Part shown: positions 40,301-54,236 of the stretch, piece by piece
How the letters are laid out: each line of letters begins with the position of its first letter
Position numbering within the stretch: the stretch's first letter is position 1
From: Thunnus maccoyii
Taxonomy: Eukaryota; Chordata; Actinopteri; Scombriformes; Scombridae
DNA length: 64,000 nucleotides
Direction: 5' to 3'
NCBI RefSeq assembly: GCF_910596095.1
Contig: NC_056548.1
Span: forward strand, 8,333,151 to 8,397,150
Program-made: the position numbers and the translations under genes
The notes under the pieces: generated by a model
What the model saw: the letters and a program-made list of their open reading frames with translations, nothing else
What the model was told of the DNA's origin: nothing
Databases searched by the model: none

Positions 40301-43300
40301 GCTGATGAAAGGATTAGACACCGATTACCTTTGTGGTGAGGTAACTAGTAACTGTAATGAAATACATCTTTAAGAAAATCTGTGCCTTCCTGTACACTTT
40401 CTAGTTTTGATACGCTCGCTGGTACGACTTGATATCAGGATGAGGAAAAAGAGCATCACCGTGTTTATGTACAAACGATACAGACGTTAAACATACTGTG
40501 TGTTTTCCTCCTTCAGCTGAGGGTCTCTGTGGATCATCTCCAGCAGTGTCTGACTCACCTCGGCTGTTCTGTGACGGAGCGAGAGCGCGGCAGCTTCCTG
40601 CTTTACTCGCAGTTTTATGAACAAATCCTGCAGCAGCAGACTCAGCTTCTCTACCAGAGAGAACAGGTTCGTGTTTAGATTATCACCTCTTCAAGCGATC
40701 AAAGTCACACGATACAGGATATTTCATTGGAGAGCTTGTTTATTTTTGTATTTCAATACTAACTTTGCTGCAAATTAAGTGAGGTACTTGTGTTTTGTAT
40801 TGTACTTACATTAAAGCCAGGTCACCAGGTGTTTTTAGCAGCACATCTGACCATTTTCATCGATTTTTGGCTTGCGGCTGAATGACTGGACTCTTCTTCA
40901 GTGTGTTGAATGACTTCATTGTGATTTTATCCTCTGTTTTATTTTAACTTCAGGATTTAAAGAATCGTAAAGACTCTCAGGCAAGCAACCCTCACAAAGA
41001 GGTAGGTAAAAACTCATCTCAGGTTTTTTTTACTCACTCTGGGGATTTTTACTGAGCTGCTTTGTGCTTGTACGTTTGCAAAAGCTCACATCTTTTTTTT
41101 TTGTTGGCCGGAGAGCAGCTCAACAGAGGAACTTAAGAGTTTATGGCTCTAGTGATGTCAGTGTCAGAGGGAGGTACAGATGAGTGACAAATTAACAACA
41201 AAACCAACATGAACTGTCTGTATCTTAACTCTTGGATACATCGAATTTTGTACAAATAATCTAATTAATCTGATCATGACTTTTCATTTGTTGCCACCAA
41301 CAGTTAAATTCATGATCTACCTATAAAATTTATCACCAAATTCCTTTCTGTCACAGCTGTATTTTTTTTTATTTAGGCCCACAATTCCAACCTTAAAATA
41401 AAACCTCCAAACAGTATTACTGTGCTGTGTGACTGTTCCTCAGGTGGCTGTTTTATGTCGTGGGATGATTTCGGAGATCTCAGCGCTGCAGGCTCGAGTC
41501 GCTCACCTGGAAGAAGAGAAGAGATCTCTAGAGCAGAAACTCAGTCTCAAATTCAAAGAACGTTACGACCCTTTGGTCCGACAACTCTTCTCCACCTGCA
41601 TCCAGCTAAAGGTGCGAAATGTTACCTCGTTTGGTTTTTTGGTGACATTTTATTTTACAGGTCCCTTAATTTTACACCAATTTCCTTTGAAATTATCAGT
41701 GAAGGAATTTGCAGGTTTTAAATTGTTCATTTTTAGCACATTTTACAGAAATGCAATGTGGTGCAAATTCTGAAAAAAAAAAAAAACAGACAAAAGTGTT
41801 AAGTTGGTTTAGTTTATAAGTATCCAAACATTATATTTGGGTTCATATATAGTTGTTAATTAGCAAAAAATCTTAATAAATTAGACTCTTGACAATTCTT
41901 TAACAGTTTTGTGTGTCAAACGATATATTAGCATACTAGGTTGTTTCTCTGTAACTGTTAATTATTAGGACATTTCTTTGACAGGGTTATGTAATTTGGT
42001 TGTAACAAAGGAAATGTGTTCGTAATAGAGTTTTTAAGAAATAACCTAATATGCTAATATGTAGTTTGACATACAACACTACACACTGAAAACTACATAT
42101 TTTCTGTCAGTAAAAGAATTGTTAAAGTCTAATTTATTAAGACTTTTTGCAAATCAACAACCATGTATGTAACCAAATAAATCAGCACTTAATAACAAAT
42201 AATTAACCGTCAAATACCTGCAAATTACTCAGAAAATGTCCAAGAAATAAATATAAAATTAAAGGACAAATTGTTCTTTTTTTTTTTTTTCATTTAAACA
42301 CATTCTGTATGTATTCATGTCACCATATGAAATTGCTGCAATGGTCAAATTTCCAGATGTTTTTCAATTTTGAATATCAAACTGGTTCAAACTTTTATTT
42401 GTCCTCTGCGTGTTTGTATCTCAGGCCGGGCTTGATGAGTACCGGCGGCGGATGGAGCAGGACGTGAGTGTGATGGTGAACAGCATAAGAAGAGAAGGAG
42501 TGGACAAAATTATCAAGCTCAGGAAGAAGAAGCACGGCAGCACCAAAGACAACGATGATCTTAAACTCACACAGTTAAAGGTACAGAAAGGGAGAATCTG
42601 GATTACAAAAGACAGACAGTTTGGCTTCAAAATTTTAAAAAATATGGTCATAAAAGAGAAAATATGCATTATTTATCTGTGACTACTTACCACGTTCATA
42701 CCTGTTTGTTAGAAAGAAGAAGTCCAGGAGTTGAACCTGGAGAACAGCCGGCTGACTGCTCTGCTCTGTAAACTGAAGGCTCTGAGCCGCTGGAGGCAGG
42801 CGGTCGACGAGGGGAAACTTCACCGACAGCTGCTCCAAACTCAGCAGGTCAGGAGGGAAGAATGAAGGATGAATAGTCGATGTTCAGAAATCAAACTCAT
42901 TCCCTGCAAGGAGAGCAAAGCAAATATGTCGAGTGAAGTTGAACGACAGGAACTGAAAGCTCGTGTTTGCTCTCATTTAAACTCTCTCTCATTTTATTTT
43001 GCTTTATTCCTGCTATGAAGATTCAAATGTCACTAATAGGTCAAATCTGGTTCTGTATGTCAACAGTATGATTTTTAAAAAAAAGAAAAGTAATGCAGTT
43101 AAATATGTTTAACTGATTAAAACAAGCGTTTCTCTTTACCTGCAATCAGCTGTTAAAGGTAATTAAAAATATATTTATCTTACTCTCATTTATATCATTT
43201 ATTGGATCTTTTTAAGATTTTGACTCCTTTTTTTATTTTGTCTTTCCTACAACACTTAAAATAATTGATCTAATTCACAGTTTACCTCACAATATTGTCT

Positions 43301-46300
43301 TTTTCCCTTGTTGCTTATATGATGATGATTTTGCCCAAAAAAGTCAGTAAAAAATGAAAAAAAAAGTGAAATAAATTCATTTTATTGATTTTGTCAACTG
43401 ATTGGAAGATAAATGCAATATATCAAGCATCTTTTTTTTTTATCATTTCTGCTGTTCTGAAATAATTTAACTTGCTATTTTTACATATTTGTGTTTTCAG
43501 TTGTGCTTTTCACCCACTACATTAGTGGCTTTTCTTGCTTCTTGCTACTTAAACTTGTCTTTAATGTATCTTAATTTTTAGTGCTTATCATACTGCCACA
43601 TTTTTTTTTTTGTAAAACATGTAAATATTTCTTTAGGAAAGTAATTAAAGTATCATATCACCTTGTTTTTGTGTCTAGAGGGAGATCTCCAGTCGCATTG
43701 AGGCCCTCAGAGTGAAGATGACATCAGAGGAGGAGGTGGTTTACCTGCAGGACGAGCTGGACGCCGCCCGCCACGTGTTGACCTGCTGTCAGACGGAGTG
43801 CAGCAGCGCCAAGAAGCTGCTCAGCAGAAAGGTACATGGAGCCACATCCACACTGCTGTTACAATACAAATTACCTCACAATCATTCATGTATGTTAATG
43901 TACATCCTTAAACTCACTGTGGAGAAATGTTTCTCATCCATGATCTTGACTTTAAAGGTGTTAAATTGAACTAAAATTAAACTGTGTTAAATTCTCAAAC
44001 ATCTTAAAACAGCTGACAGGAACTTTGGAGGTGCTTTTTGATGGACAATTTAGAAAATATACCTTGTAAAATGCACCTGGCAAGATTTTTTAAGTAAAAT
44101 ATAAAGTTTTTCTGGGTATCTAATCATACAGGCACAAACCCTTTTGTGTTACTGCTGTTCAAAGCCATTAGTTTTAAATAATCCCTCATTTATGGCCTTT
44201 TAAAAGACCTGATTGCTGGCGGTATTGGATTACAGTTGTTCAACAGCTTAATAAGATTTTTAAGTGACCTTTACATTTGGGTGCAAGGACTTGACTGCTG
44301 GGACTAAATGATGAATCACCTGCTCACTTTTCTAACAAAGACCTTTTGCGTATTCTGTTGCACTCTGCTCGGAAATGTATCCCAGTCATGTGGATCACTG
44401 ATAAAGTTCCCACTGTAAATCAGTGGCTGCATTTTTTTTGAAGCTTTCTCCACAGCCTTAAAGGATCTACCGGATCTGGGACCCCTTCTTTGAATATACT
44501 GGGAGCCACTAAATCTCAAAGGGTGAAGTTGGGACTTATAGACTTGGCCTGGAAAAAGGATGTGGAATTACAGCTCAGTATGATATGATACTGATGTGCA
44601 AAGTGTATCAGGCTTTCCAGATGTAAGGATGGTTATCCACTACGTGATCCCTGGACTTCCACTCTGCCTTTTTTTTTCTTTCTTAATCTCGGTTTGGCTT
44701 GTCTCCTTTTTTTGTTTTGTTTTGTCTGGTTGTCGATATTTTTCATCGGTTATTGTGTCTGTGTATTGTTTTTTTTTCTGCTTTGCAAAAAAGAGTTCAA
44801 TAAAAATATGTTTTGGGGGGAAAAAAAGACTCGATTGACCAGCTAATGATAACAAAGACACAAATCTACACTTTGGGATTAACACATTTGAGTGAGAAAA
44901 GAGGCACTAAAAGATAAACTTAATTTTGTAAAAACAAGTAAAATATTATCCCTCTGCGACTCTGCTCAAGATAACTAAAGCCACCTCATCACCTCTTAAC
45001 TAATTGTTATCACAAAAAGCAAAGGAGAGACGCATCCTCTAGGCCAGACATAGAGGACAAAACAAGGAGACTGTATGAACACTTGGCAGCAGAGAGATGA
45101 TAATTAAATGGTATTTTTCCACTAAAAGATGATGTCAGAAGAAACCAGAAGCCAGAAACCAGAAGAAACCAACCCACGCACTGAATACATTGACAGAAAA
45201 AAACTTATAACCTGAGGGGGTCAAAAGTGTATTTGAGCGGATAATATGTTAGATCATTAAATTAATATATCAAGTATTTTGGTATAGTAGTCACAGCTCA
45301 GTCAGAACTGATTGTGTGCAATTGTCACATTACTTGCGTCGTAGTTCTTTGGGCCTCCTAAAGTGTGAGCATGATGGTTTCAGCTCAAACTGGAAGTGTT
45401 TTTGTAAGCGAGCAGTGACATTTTAAATGGTCACAATGGCAAAAGCTGGAAGGTTTAAAGAACTATTAAGCCGCCAAGTGCAGCCTGAATGTCATTAAAC
45501 ACCCGCTGATGTTTGCCCACAGACAGAGGAGCTCCAGGTGGTCAGGCATCGGTCTGCGCAGGAGGCCCGGAGCAGGCGGGAGCTGGACAGCTATCGAGTG
45601 CAGAGCCTGGAACAAATGAGAGCCGACGTGGAGGACAGAGAGAGACGGCTCAGAGCGCTCAGCGGGCAGCTGGACAGAGGCAGCAAGATGAGCCAGTTAC
45701 AGAGACAACGCAGCGCCAAAGAGATCCGAAAGGTCTGTGAATGTTCCTCATTAGACTAATGTGCTACAGACAAGTGTCCGAACTTTTCACCGGTGCTGTA
45801 TCTTCAAAAGTTAAACTTGTCATGAGCTAAGCCCTCTTTCAGCTTCGTGCAATGCATTTCACAGATAATTCGATGGGTTTTAAATGGTTTATTTAGCTGA
45901 AGAAGTTCTCATAAATCCATAAACAAACACTTAATCAGGGCGTCCTGGTGGCCTAATGGTTGATTCTACCTGAGGACCTTTGTTTCATGTCTGTATCTCA
46001 ACTGCTAATTGTCTAATAAAAGGCAAAAATTAAACACTTAATCATTCAGTTAATTCTGCTTAGAGAGGCACAGAAAATAATTAATGATCCTTGTCACATT
46101 CTTCCAAAATGTAAACAGCAGCAGTTAAGCACTACATGGTCACATTGGCATGTGCAATACTTTAATTGTTCTTATATTAAACGTCCAATATTCTGGTATA
46201 ATGTGCAATACTAGTGCAATATTATTTTATATTATTTTCATTGGTCTTATTGTGTGTTTTTCTAATGTATGACTGATTTGAATAATGATGAAAATTTCCC

Positions 46301-48369
46301 TAAAGGGACAATAAACACTGGAGATCCTTAGTTTTCACCGAGCAGCAACAATATGCAAAAAACAATAAAGAAGAAAGAAGAAAGCCTGATCTAATGTTAG
46401 ATTTATGTATTTTTTGAAGTCACTTGAACTCTGACAAACCAAACTGTGATATTTTTAATCAAAACACATTAAAAAAATGAACAGATTACTTCGGTGTTTT
46501 GGCGGTGAGTGAAGTAAAGAGGATGCTCATTAGTTTGAGGTTTCAGCCTTCAGGCAAAATTTTAAAAGCTGATTTTTTTATGACTTATTTAAAAAGAACA
46601 TATAGAGGAACAATTTCTCTTTGTTTCTACCATGTTCTGACTTTCATTAGGATACCGAACTACTTAAAGAACAAAAAGCGCCTTGAAACTTTAATAATAA
46701 AAGACAAACTTTAAGGTAAAATAATAAAAAAGATAATCACAACTTACTGTACTGTTTTGACTCAGGTGAAGGGAAAGCTGCAACAGGAGCGCTGCCTCAA
46801 ACAAGAGGCCTTTCAGCAAGTGGATAAGCTGCAGAACCAGGTGAGCGACATGGAAGCAGCTTTCTCCAGGTGCACCTCTACAGCAGGTGAGTGTCACGCA
46901 CACGTCAGCAGAGACAGACGATGAGACAGACGGTGCTTGTACCCGTCTGGACACTGAACCGTCCACTCTGTCCCATCCAGAATTTCTCCATTTGTTTCAA
47001 ATAACTCGAGTGGACATTTCACTCCCAGGTCTATTTCTCTCTCTCTGTGTTGTATTACAGGGCAAAGCCGGACTTATTACACGCTGTCGGTCAGCAGATT
47101 GAGCACTAGAAGTCCCTCAGCAGGTGCTGTACCGACCGCAGAGTCGCACTCTTCCCTTCATCTCAGAGCAGTGAAGTGATAATCTGATCAAAATCATATC
47201 TTGTAAATTATACTCAGATTCATAGCTACTCATGCGGTTCAGATGTAAAGTCAAAGCTATCAGATTATCCAGATACTTTTTTCGTGATGACATTTTAAAT
47301 TCCATTATAGATCGTGTTCTCGCCCCGAGGTGCGGAGCAGTAAAGCGGAGTCTCTGTTCTATTTCTGTTTCAGGTCTACAAAGGGCCAGTCAGCAGCAGT
47401 CCGCCCTGCAGCTCGGCAGCCTCACAAACCATGCCAAGATTCAGGACTTTGCTGCAGAGCCAAGACACCGCAAAGCAGAAACAGCCGGGAGCCGTTCTAA
47501 CACGAGGATGGACAGACCCAAAGCTGTGAGTGAGACACCTAAAAGATACCGGTCTCAAGGTATACAAGACACACGGCAATAGTGTCAATAAACTCTCCTA
47601 CTGTCTCTGCAAGTAGAGATGATATGTTGATATAAATGCACAGTATATTGACGAGACCAAGTATTCAGTTTTATGATGTACTTTGTGTTAAAATCGTCTT
47701 CTTCATAACAGTAAGTCTTACCACATTTCTAAACAGTCTCACCATATGGTCCATTTAGTCGCTGCTGTTCTGTTGCTTTCAATCATTTCACATGATTATC
47801 ACCAGATGGAGTTTTCCATGACCGGTCGTCAAGGAATTCTTCATTTGCATTCCTTTTTTTTTTAAATTACTTCCCTAAAATGCTCAAAAAACAAAAATTC
47901 CATGACAACAGAGCAAACTATCTGCTGATGAAGGCCATGTCACATGATTGAAAGCCCCAGAACAGTTACTAAATTGACCTTGCAGTGAGATCGTTTTGTC
48001 AACAGCTTTTTCTGAGGTCATGCTAAAACAACATTACTGATAATTATTACGATCAGCTTGTGTGACAATATTTCAAAGGCTTTAATAATCACCTCTGAAA
48101 CATTGTCGACAGTACGACATGCTGATATGTTTCCGTATCGCCCGGCTTCATCTTTAAGTCGTCCAGTCAGTATAAAGAGAAACGCTATGCAGCACACACT
48201 TCCTGTTCACATAAAACAACCTGTGTTTTATAAGATACTGTTTAACAGAGTGAGTTAGACTGCTGTTACTCTGTTCTCGTTCAACATTTAAAAAAAGCCT
48301 TTGTTGTTCTTTCAGGATCCGTCTCGCCTGCGTGTTCTGACTGCTGAGACGACGTTGCCAGACCTGTGA
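22347..48369 (+). CDS. ccdc162: Coiled-coil domain-containing protein 162 (CCDC162-like), intact
   Basis: Long protein of unknown molecular function; the human counterpart CCDC162P is annotated as a pseudogene. Exons: 22347-22486, 24631-24703, 24899-25009, 25143-25256, 26023-26217, 26350-26452, 27755-27906, 28019-28171, 28574-28675, 28939-29103, 29920-30096, 30228-30431, 30551-30883, 31147-31347, 31557-31678, 31772-32000, 32097-32299, 33194-33346, 33764-33857, 33951-34067, 34143-34279, 34377-34488, 34575-34624, 34769-34945, 35895-36012, 36242-36422, 36988-37126, 37475-37628, 37765-37860, 38498-38662, 38764-38987, 39585-39723, 39818-39938, 40021-40130, 40517-40666, 40954-41001, 41444-41611, 42425-42580, 42713-42847, 43679-43831, 45523-45732, 46766-46886, 47061-47123, 47374-47525, 48316-48369. 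They total 6,474 nt, exactly 2,158 codons, with all phases matching. The N-terminus (VEQMEAELRHQLSSLRAEIE; RELESCLSLEY; LMLRWRRFCHHTSVIEKLYP; REKILTGRGNP) matches what I recall of mammalian CCDC162. Residues about 1740-2070 are charged, heptad-rich coiled coil. Junctions 29103/29920 (possible extra exon at 29216) and 31678/31772 (GC donor) are unusual. Start ATG 22347 is the first in frame; its context is average. Confidence 0.88.
22560..23120. repeat. Interspersed repeat with direct terminal repeats, ccdc162 intron 1
   Basis: GTCTAGATTGCC followed by a TAGGTGG(G/A) motif occurs at 22566 and again in the same orientation at 23093, 527 bp apart, bracketing a body with TTTAAGACGTGGACGTATGA and TGTGACATCACAACCAGTAT. 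I recognise this body as a high-copy teleost repeat. No protein is encoded. The repeat class is unknown to me. Confidence 0.6.
23320..24460. repeat. Complex teleost repeat with internal tandem duplications
   Basis: The first half carries 'TGGATTGCCATGAGATTTTA' and related phrases that recur (CATGGATTGCCATGAGAT, TAGATTGCCTTGAAATTTGC). The second half repeats a unit with CAGCAAACT...GCATTTAGCTT and CAAAGTAGCCTCACAGAGCT at about 23815, 23983 and 24277. A related stretch lies at 29360-29790, also inside ccdc162. Recognised from memory as a common fish repeat; non-coding. Confidence 0.6.
26594..27084. mobile_element. MITE, family A, copy 2 (ccdc162 intron 6)
   Basis: Same family as 1126-1662: it begins TTAAAGGACAGGCTCACAGT and ends with the inverted form (CTGTTGTTTTAAGACTTAAA, then GTGAACGTACCCTGTAA). 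The shared interior includes CCACAGTGTGTCCACACAGT. Non-coding. Confidence 0.75.
29216..29311 (+). other. ccdc162: Possible cassette exon of ccdc162 (unresolved)
   Basis: Between exon 10 (ending 29103) and the next sure exon there is a short open segment after GGTTAG, encoding a hydrophilic Arg/Gly/Ser stretch (ETHNHSSRDRDRGGRDRKSL...). The natural donor AAAG|GTGTGT at 29308 gives the wrong phase for the exon at 29920; a donor 4 bases later (TGT|GTATGA) keeps the frame. It may be an alternative exon or not an exon at all. Confidence 0.3.
29355..29800. repeat. Teleost repeat related to 23320-24460
   Basis: Repeated phrases ACAGATATTCATAGTCCCTA, GATGGATTGCCATGGAATTA and GGATTGCTTTGAAATTTTGT, in the same orientation as in intron 1. 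It lies directly upstream of the ccdc162 exon at 29920 and may explain the weak acceptor there. Confidence 0.55.
32300..33193 (+). other. ccdc162: ccdc162 intron 17
   Basis: AT-rich, non-coding, 894 bases. I see no confident repeat; AACCAGAAAAAAATCCTTAC... resembles junk common in fish introns but cannot be named. Confidence 0.4.
35270..35875. mobile_element. Degenerate hAT-type element in ccdc162 intron 24
   Basis: Contains ATCCTTTACTTAAG and AAGTCCTGCATTTAAAGTGT at one end and TACTGCTGGGTGGTTTAATC with ATAACAATGTATCATATTTT at the other, phrases shared with the elements at 56590-57415 and 57424-57832. It fills most of the intron and stops about 20 bases before the acceptor of exon 25 (35895). 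An (ATT)n tract lies at 35259-35280. Confidence 0.55.
39150..39290 (-). repeat. Fragment of 'gctgcaactaacgatt' repeat
   Basis: The - strand reading starts near AAGGCTGCAACTAAGGATTA and continues with the usual AATTAATCTGTCGATTACTT. A short fragment inside ccdc162 intron 31. Confidence 0.5.
39302..39463. mobile_element. Short MITE with 26-bp terminal inverted repeats (family C, copy 2)
   Basis: The left end CTTACCATAAGGTCCATTTA and the right end AAAAGGGCCTTATGGTAAG are inverted repeats with few mismatches over 26 bp. The element is only 162 bp and lies in ccdc162 intron 31. The same family occurs at 47738-47989 and, more decayed, at 17683-17943. Confidence 0.7.
44283..44828 (+). mobile_element. 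5'-truncated L1-like LINE, 3' tail
   Basis: In ccdc162 intron 40. A translated fragment at about 44347-44437 reads as the C-terminal part of an L1-clade (Tx1/Swimmer-like) ORF2 protein: SARKCIPVMWITDKVPTVNQ, then W; further on KDLPDLGPLL and YWEPLNLKG appear across stops and shifts. The segment ends with a T-rich 3' UTR, AATAAA at 44798-44803 and a short A run at 44821-44827. It is dead: stops, frameshifts and no reverse-transcriptase core. Confidence 0.65.
45938..46036 (+). mobile_element. tRNA-derived SINE remnant
   Basis: Begins GGGCGTCCTGGTGGCCTAAT (A-box-like GTGGCNNAATGG) and ends CTAATAAAAGGCAAAAATTA, the usual 5' and 3' ends of a common teleost SINE. The middle, including the B box, is mostly lost. 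In ccdc162 intron 41. Confidence 0.6.
47738..47989. mobile_element. MITE, family C, copy 3
   Basis: The left end CTCACCATATGGTCCATTTA and the right end CTAAATTGACCTTGCAGTGAG are inverted repeats; CACATGATTGAAAGCCCCAG matches the interior of copy 1. In the last ccdc162 intron. Confidence 0.6.
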
Positions 48370-48503
48370 GACGCAGCCCCGGCGCCGTGCTCGTCAGTTA
48401 ATTAACCCTCAACATTTTGTAAAGCACCACTAGCTTGTTTAGCTGCTGGCAATGTGCTGTTGAATCCTTAATAATTCTACTCTGTGTTTTACAGCAGCGT
48501 GTG

Positions 48504-48509
48504 AATAAA
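48504..48509 (+). terminator. ccdc162: ccdc162 polyadenylation signal
   Basis: AATAAA 135 bases after the TGA at 48367-48369, followed by GTTATG- and T-rich sequence. A second + strand AATAAA at 48788-48793 is possible. On the other strand, the candidate zbtb24 signal lies at 48590-48595, so the two transcripts end within about 100 bases of each other or overlap. Confidence 0.65.
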
Positions 48510-48589
48510 GTTATGCTATTTCCAAAGCCAAGACATTAACTTGTGAGAGAGTTTTGCTATGTTTTTTTTTTTTTTATAAAACAAGGTAT

Positions 48590-49690
48590 TTTATTGTCCA
48601 ATGCATTCACATACCATCTTACAACATCATCTACCACTGTCATACACTGTACATGTGTGCCCTCCCTTTAAAACTCAGTGTAGCTCTGTTACACTGCTTT
48701 GGTCCATATTTCTTTTGTTCATGTAAAATTGAGTGAATTATATTCTTATTTCTATCCATTAAAAATGAAAAGTTGTAAATAAGTCTTAATAAAACACTGT
48801 AACCTGTCAGTCCTGGATTTGATCAAGAAATATTTTTAAGCACATTGCATAAACTTAGAAAACTTCTACAAATTGCATATGTATTATTTTAATGCCGACC
48901 ATTTCCTACAGCCTATTATAGGCTTTTAGATTGATAAATGCATTCCTCTCAACCAACAAGGAAACCAATTGTTTCAGCTCACAGTGTAAAAATCAGCTGA
49001 TGCTTAAAACCTGCATGAGATTGTAAAATCCGTCACAGTCAACATTTAGCTTTTTGTCCTTCAGACACTTATTAGAGGCTCTTTGACTAAATTTACATTA
49101 TGCTTTCCAACATGTTGATGGTGGCACGTTAGAGTTAGACCAGTCAACAGTATCTTCACATATGCAACAAGAAATCACAGTACTGTAATGCCAGATTTAT
49201 ATATATTTCTTAACTGTAAACGTCCTGCTTATCTTGGTCACAATAAGGGATCAAAGTTTGTTTATGTACATGTAAAAAAAAAAGAGTATTGGCCAATATA
49301 TCAAGCATCAGAAATCCTGTATTTGTGTGACATTTTTGCATATTATTTGTCGTCCTGGGTTTGTTTTTACCAAGAACGTGCTTGTGGCTTTGTTGCTGTT
49401 CAGCAGGTGACTCCTAAATCTCAGATGCCTGAAGCACAGAGCAAAGTTTTTAAAATGACACCTCGAACAAGTCAAGAAAACCTCTGTGTTGACATAGTAG
49501 GTAGAGAAGAAGAAATTATTATGATATGCTTTGAAAATGGCCGACAGAAAATTTAAATTTGTAGAATGTTTAACCGTAAACTTGTTCCTTTAAAACCATT
49601 CTCACTTTGGAATATGATAATGTTGTTCATCCGTTACGTCATTATTAATGTAACCATGGCAGCATTATCGTGTCAGACTTCAGTGAGCCG
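48590..49690 (-). other. zbtb24: zbtb24 3' UTR
   Basis: Non-coding - strand tail after the zbtb24 stop at 49691-49693. The farthest plausible hexamer is AATAAA (complement of 48590-48595), giving about 1.1 kb. A 122-codon open frame on the + strand at 49188-49556 lies inside it and has no coding features I recognise. Confidence 0.5.
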
Positions 49691-52888
<3,198 letters not shown>

Positions 52889-53023
52889 CTTCCTCACAAA
52901 AAATCACTTTCGTACCTGGAGGCAATGAAAGGCAACTCTATCAAAACATAAGGTACATTTGTCTTATGTGCAAGAGTGCATATTTAAATTTACAATTTTT
53001 ACCTCACTATCTAATCAACGCAG

Positions 53024-53360
53024 AGCTAGAACTATTATTTTCATTATTGATTAATCTGTCGATTATCTTCTCAATTAATCGATTAGTTGTGAAAATTTTG
53101 AATGTCAATCACTGTTTCCCAGAACCCAAGGTGACATCCTAAAATTTCTTGTTTTGTCCTGACCAACAGTCTACAACCCAAAGATATGCAGTTTACTATC
53201 ACAGACCAGAAAATATTCTTTGGTAAAGAATTTCGAAATTTTCTTCGCAAAAAATGACTCAAAATCATTAATCAATTATCAAAATAGTTGGCAATTAATT
53301 TAATTAAGTTGAAATTGGCAACTATTCGATTATTCAACTAATCGTTGCAGATGTAAATCA
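53024..53360 (+). repeat. 'gctgcaactaacgatt' teleost repeat, near-complete
   Basis: Starts AGAGCTAGAACTATTATTTT with ATTAATCTGTCGATTATCTT and ends CGATTATTCAACTAATCGTT. The interior has CAAGGTGACATCCTAAAATT and AACCCAAAGATATGCAGTTT. Terminal sequences are roughly inverted repeats. In zbtb24 intron 1. Confidence 0.65.
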
Positions 53361-53423
53361 ATGCATTGTTGATTAAAAGGAAAGTTCTTCTGTGGAAACA
53401 TAAAACAAATTATTTTTTTTAGG

Positions 53424-53770
53424 GCTGGAACTATTATTTCAAATTGTATTATTTTCAGTATGATCAGTCTGTCCTCTAGTTGTATGCATGCTTTCAAAGA
53501 TTAGTCGATTAACTGGTTATTATTATTGGTTAATGGATTAGTCCATCGACAGATAATAATTAGTCAACGATTTGGATGATCGATTAATTGTTTCAAGTAA
53601 TTTATCAAGAAAAAAAGCAAAGCAATCACTGGTTCAGGCTTTGCAGATATGAGTTTTCTGTTTTATATCAATATGTACACTGAATATCTGCGTTGGTTGG
53701 ACAAAAACAATTATTAATTCATGATCAAAATTGTCGATCGATAGGGATTTTCAGCAGTACTTTTTTGCAA
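53424..53770 (+). repeat. Second, degenerate copy of the same repeat
   Basis: GGGCTGGAACTATTATTTCA starts it; several GATTAATTG/AGTCGATTAACTG dyads follow. It lies head to tail with the copy just upstream. Confidence 0.45.
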
Positions 53771-54175
53771 CCATAATTTTATGCACATAAATATATCTTC
53801 CAGAGCTACAATACAGAGCAAATCAACAACTAAATGCACTTCAGGTATTTTGACGTGTCTACCCACATTAATAGAGAGTTAACCTAATGCGACCGTTTGT
53901 ACTGAAAGGTGTCTGCAGTTCAATTTTGTATTGTGATGTGAAGGTTAGCGAGCAAGCTACATGGTCTCAAACAATGCTTCCGCCTCTAGCAAGAAACAGG
54001 CAACAAATAACAGAAGCAGCAAAACCTGCCACTGGAATAATGTGTTAGACGAACTAAATTTCATAGGCATTTGTGTTTCTAACAGGACTCAAAGTGCCTG
54101 TTGGTCATTTAAAACAGTACTGAGCTGTTAGGACCTTACCTTCTTTTCTGTCGTTGGACTGGGGGGCGAACTGCT

Positions 54176-54185
54176 TATCGCGAGA
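54176..54185. promoter_or_regulatory. zbtb24: TCTCGCGA-type promoter element
   Basis: TATCGCGAGA on +, TCTCGCGATA on -: nine of ten bases of the known TCTCGCGAGA core-promoter palindrome found at CpG-island promoters. It lies within 50 bases of the inferred zbtb24 first-exon donor. Confidence 0.5.
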
Positions 54186-54236
54186 GGCGGGGTTATGACG
54201 AGAATCACGCACAGCTGAAGATTGGATCAGCCGGAG

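Larger units (their letters stand above)
52915..54200 (-). other. zbtb24: zbtb24 intron 1 and non-coding first exon
   Basis: Read on the - strand, a good donor AAAAG|GTAAGG has its boundary at 54140/54139 and an acceptor CTCCAG precedes 52915. The first exon would therefore be 5' UTR only, starting somewhere near 54180-54220. The intron is 1.2 kb and mostly repeats. Confidence 0.55.

Noticed and set aside
44596..44838. 80-codon Phe/Ser-rich frame
   Set aside because: Product of the T-rich 3' UTR of the LINE tail.
49188..49556. 122-codon + strand frame with an ATG
   Set aside because: Lies antisense in the zbtb24 3' UTR, AT-rich, with no recognisable domain or splice context. Possible, but unsupported.
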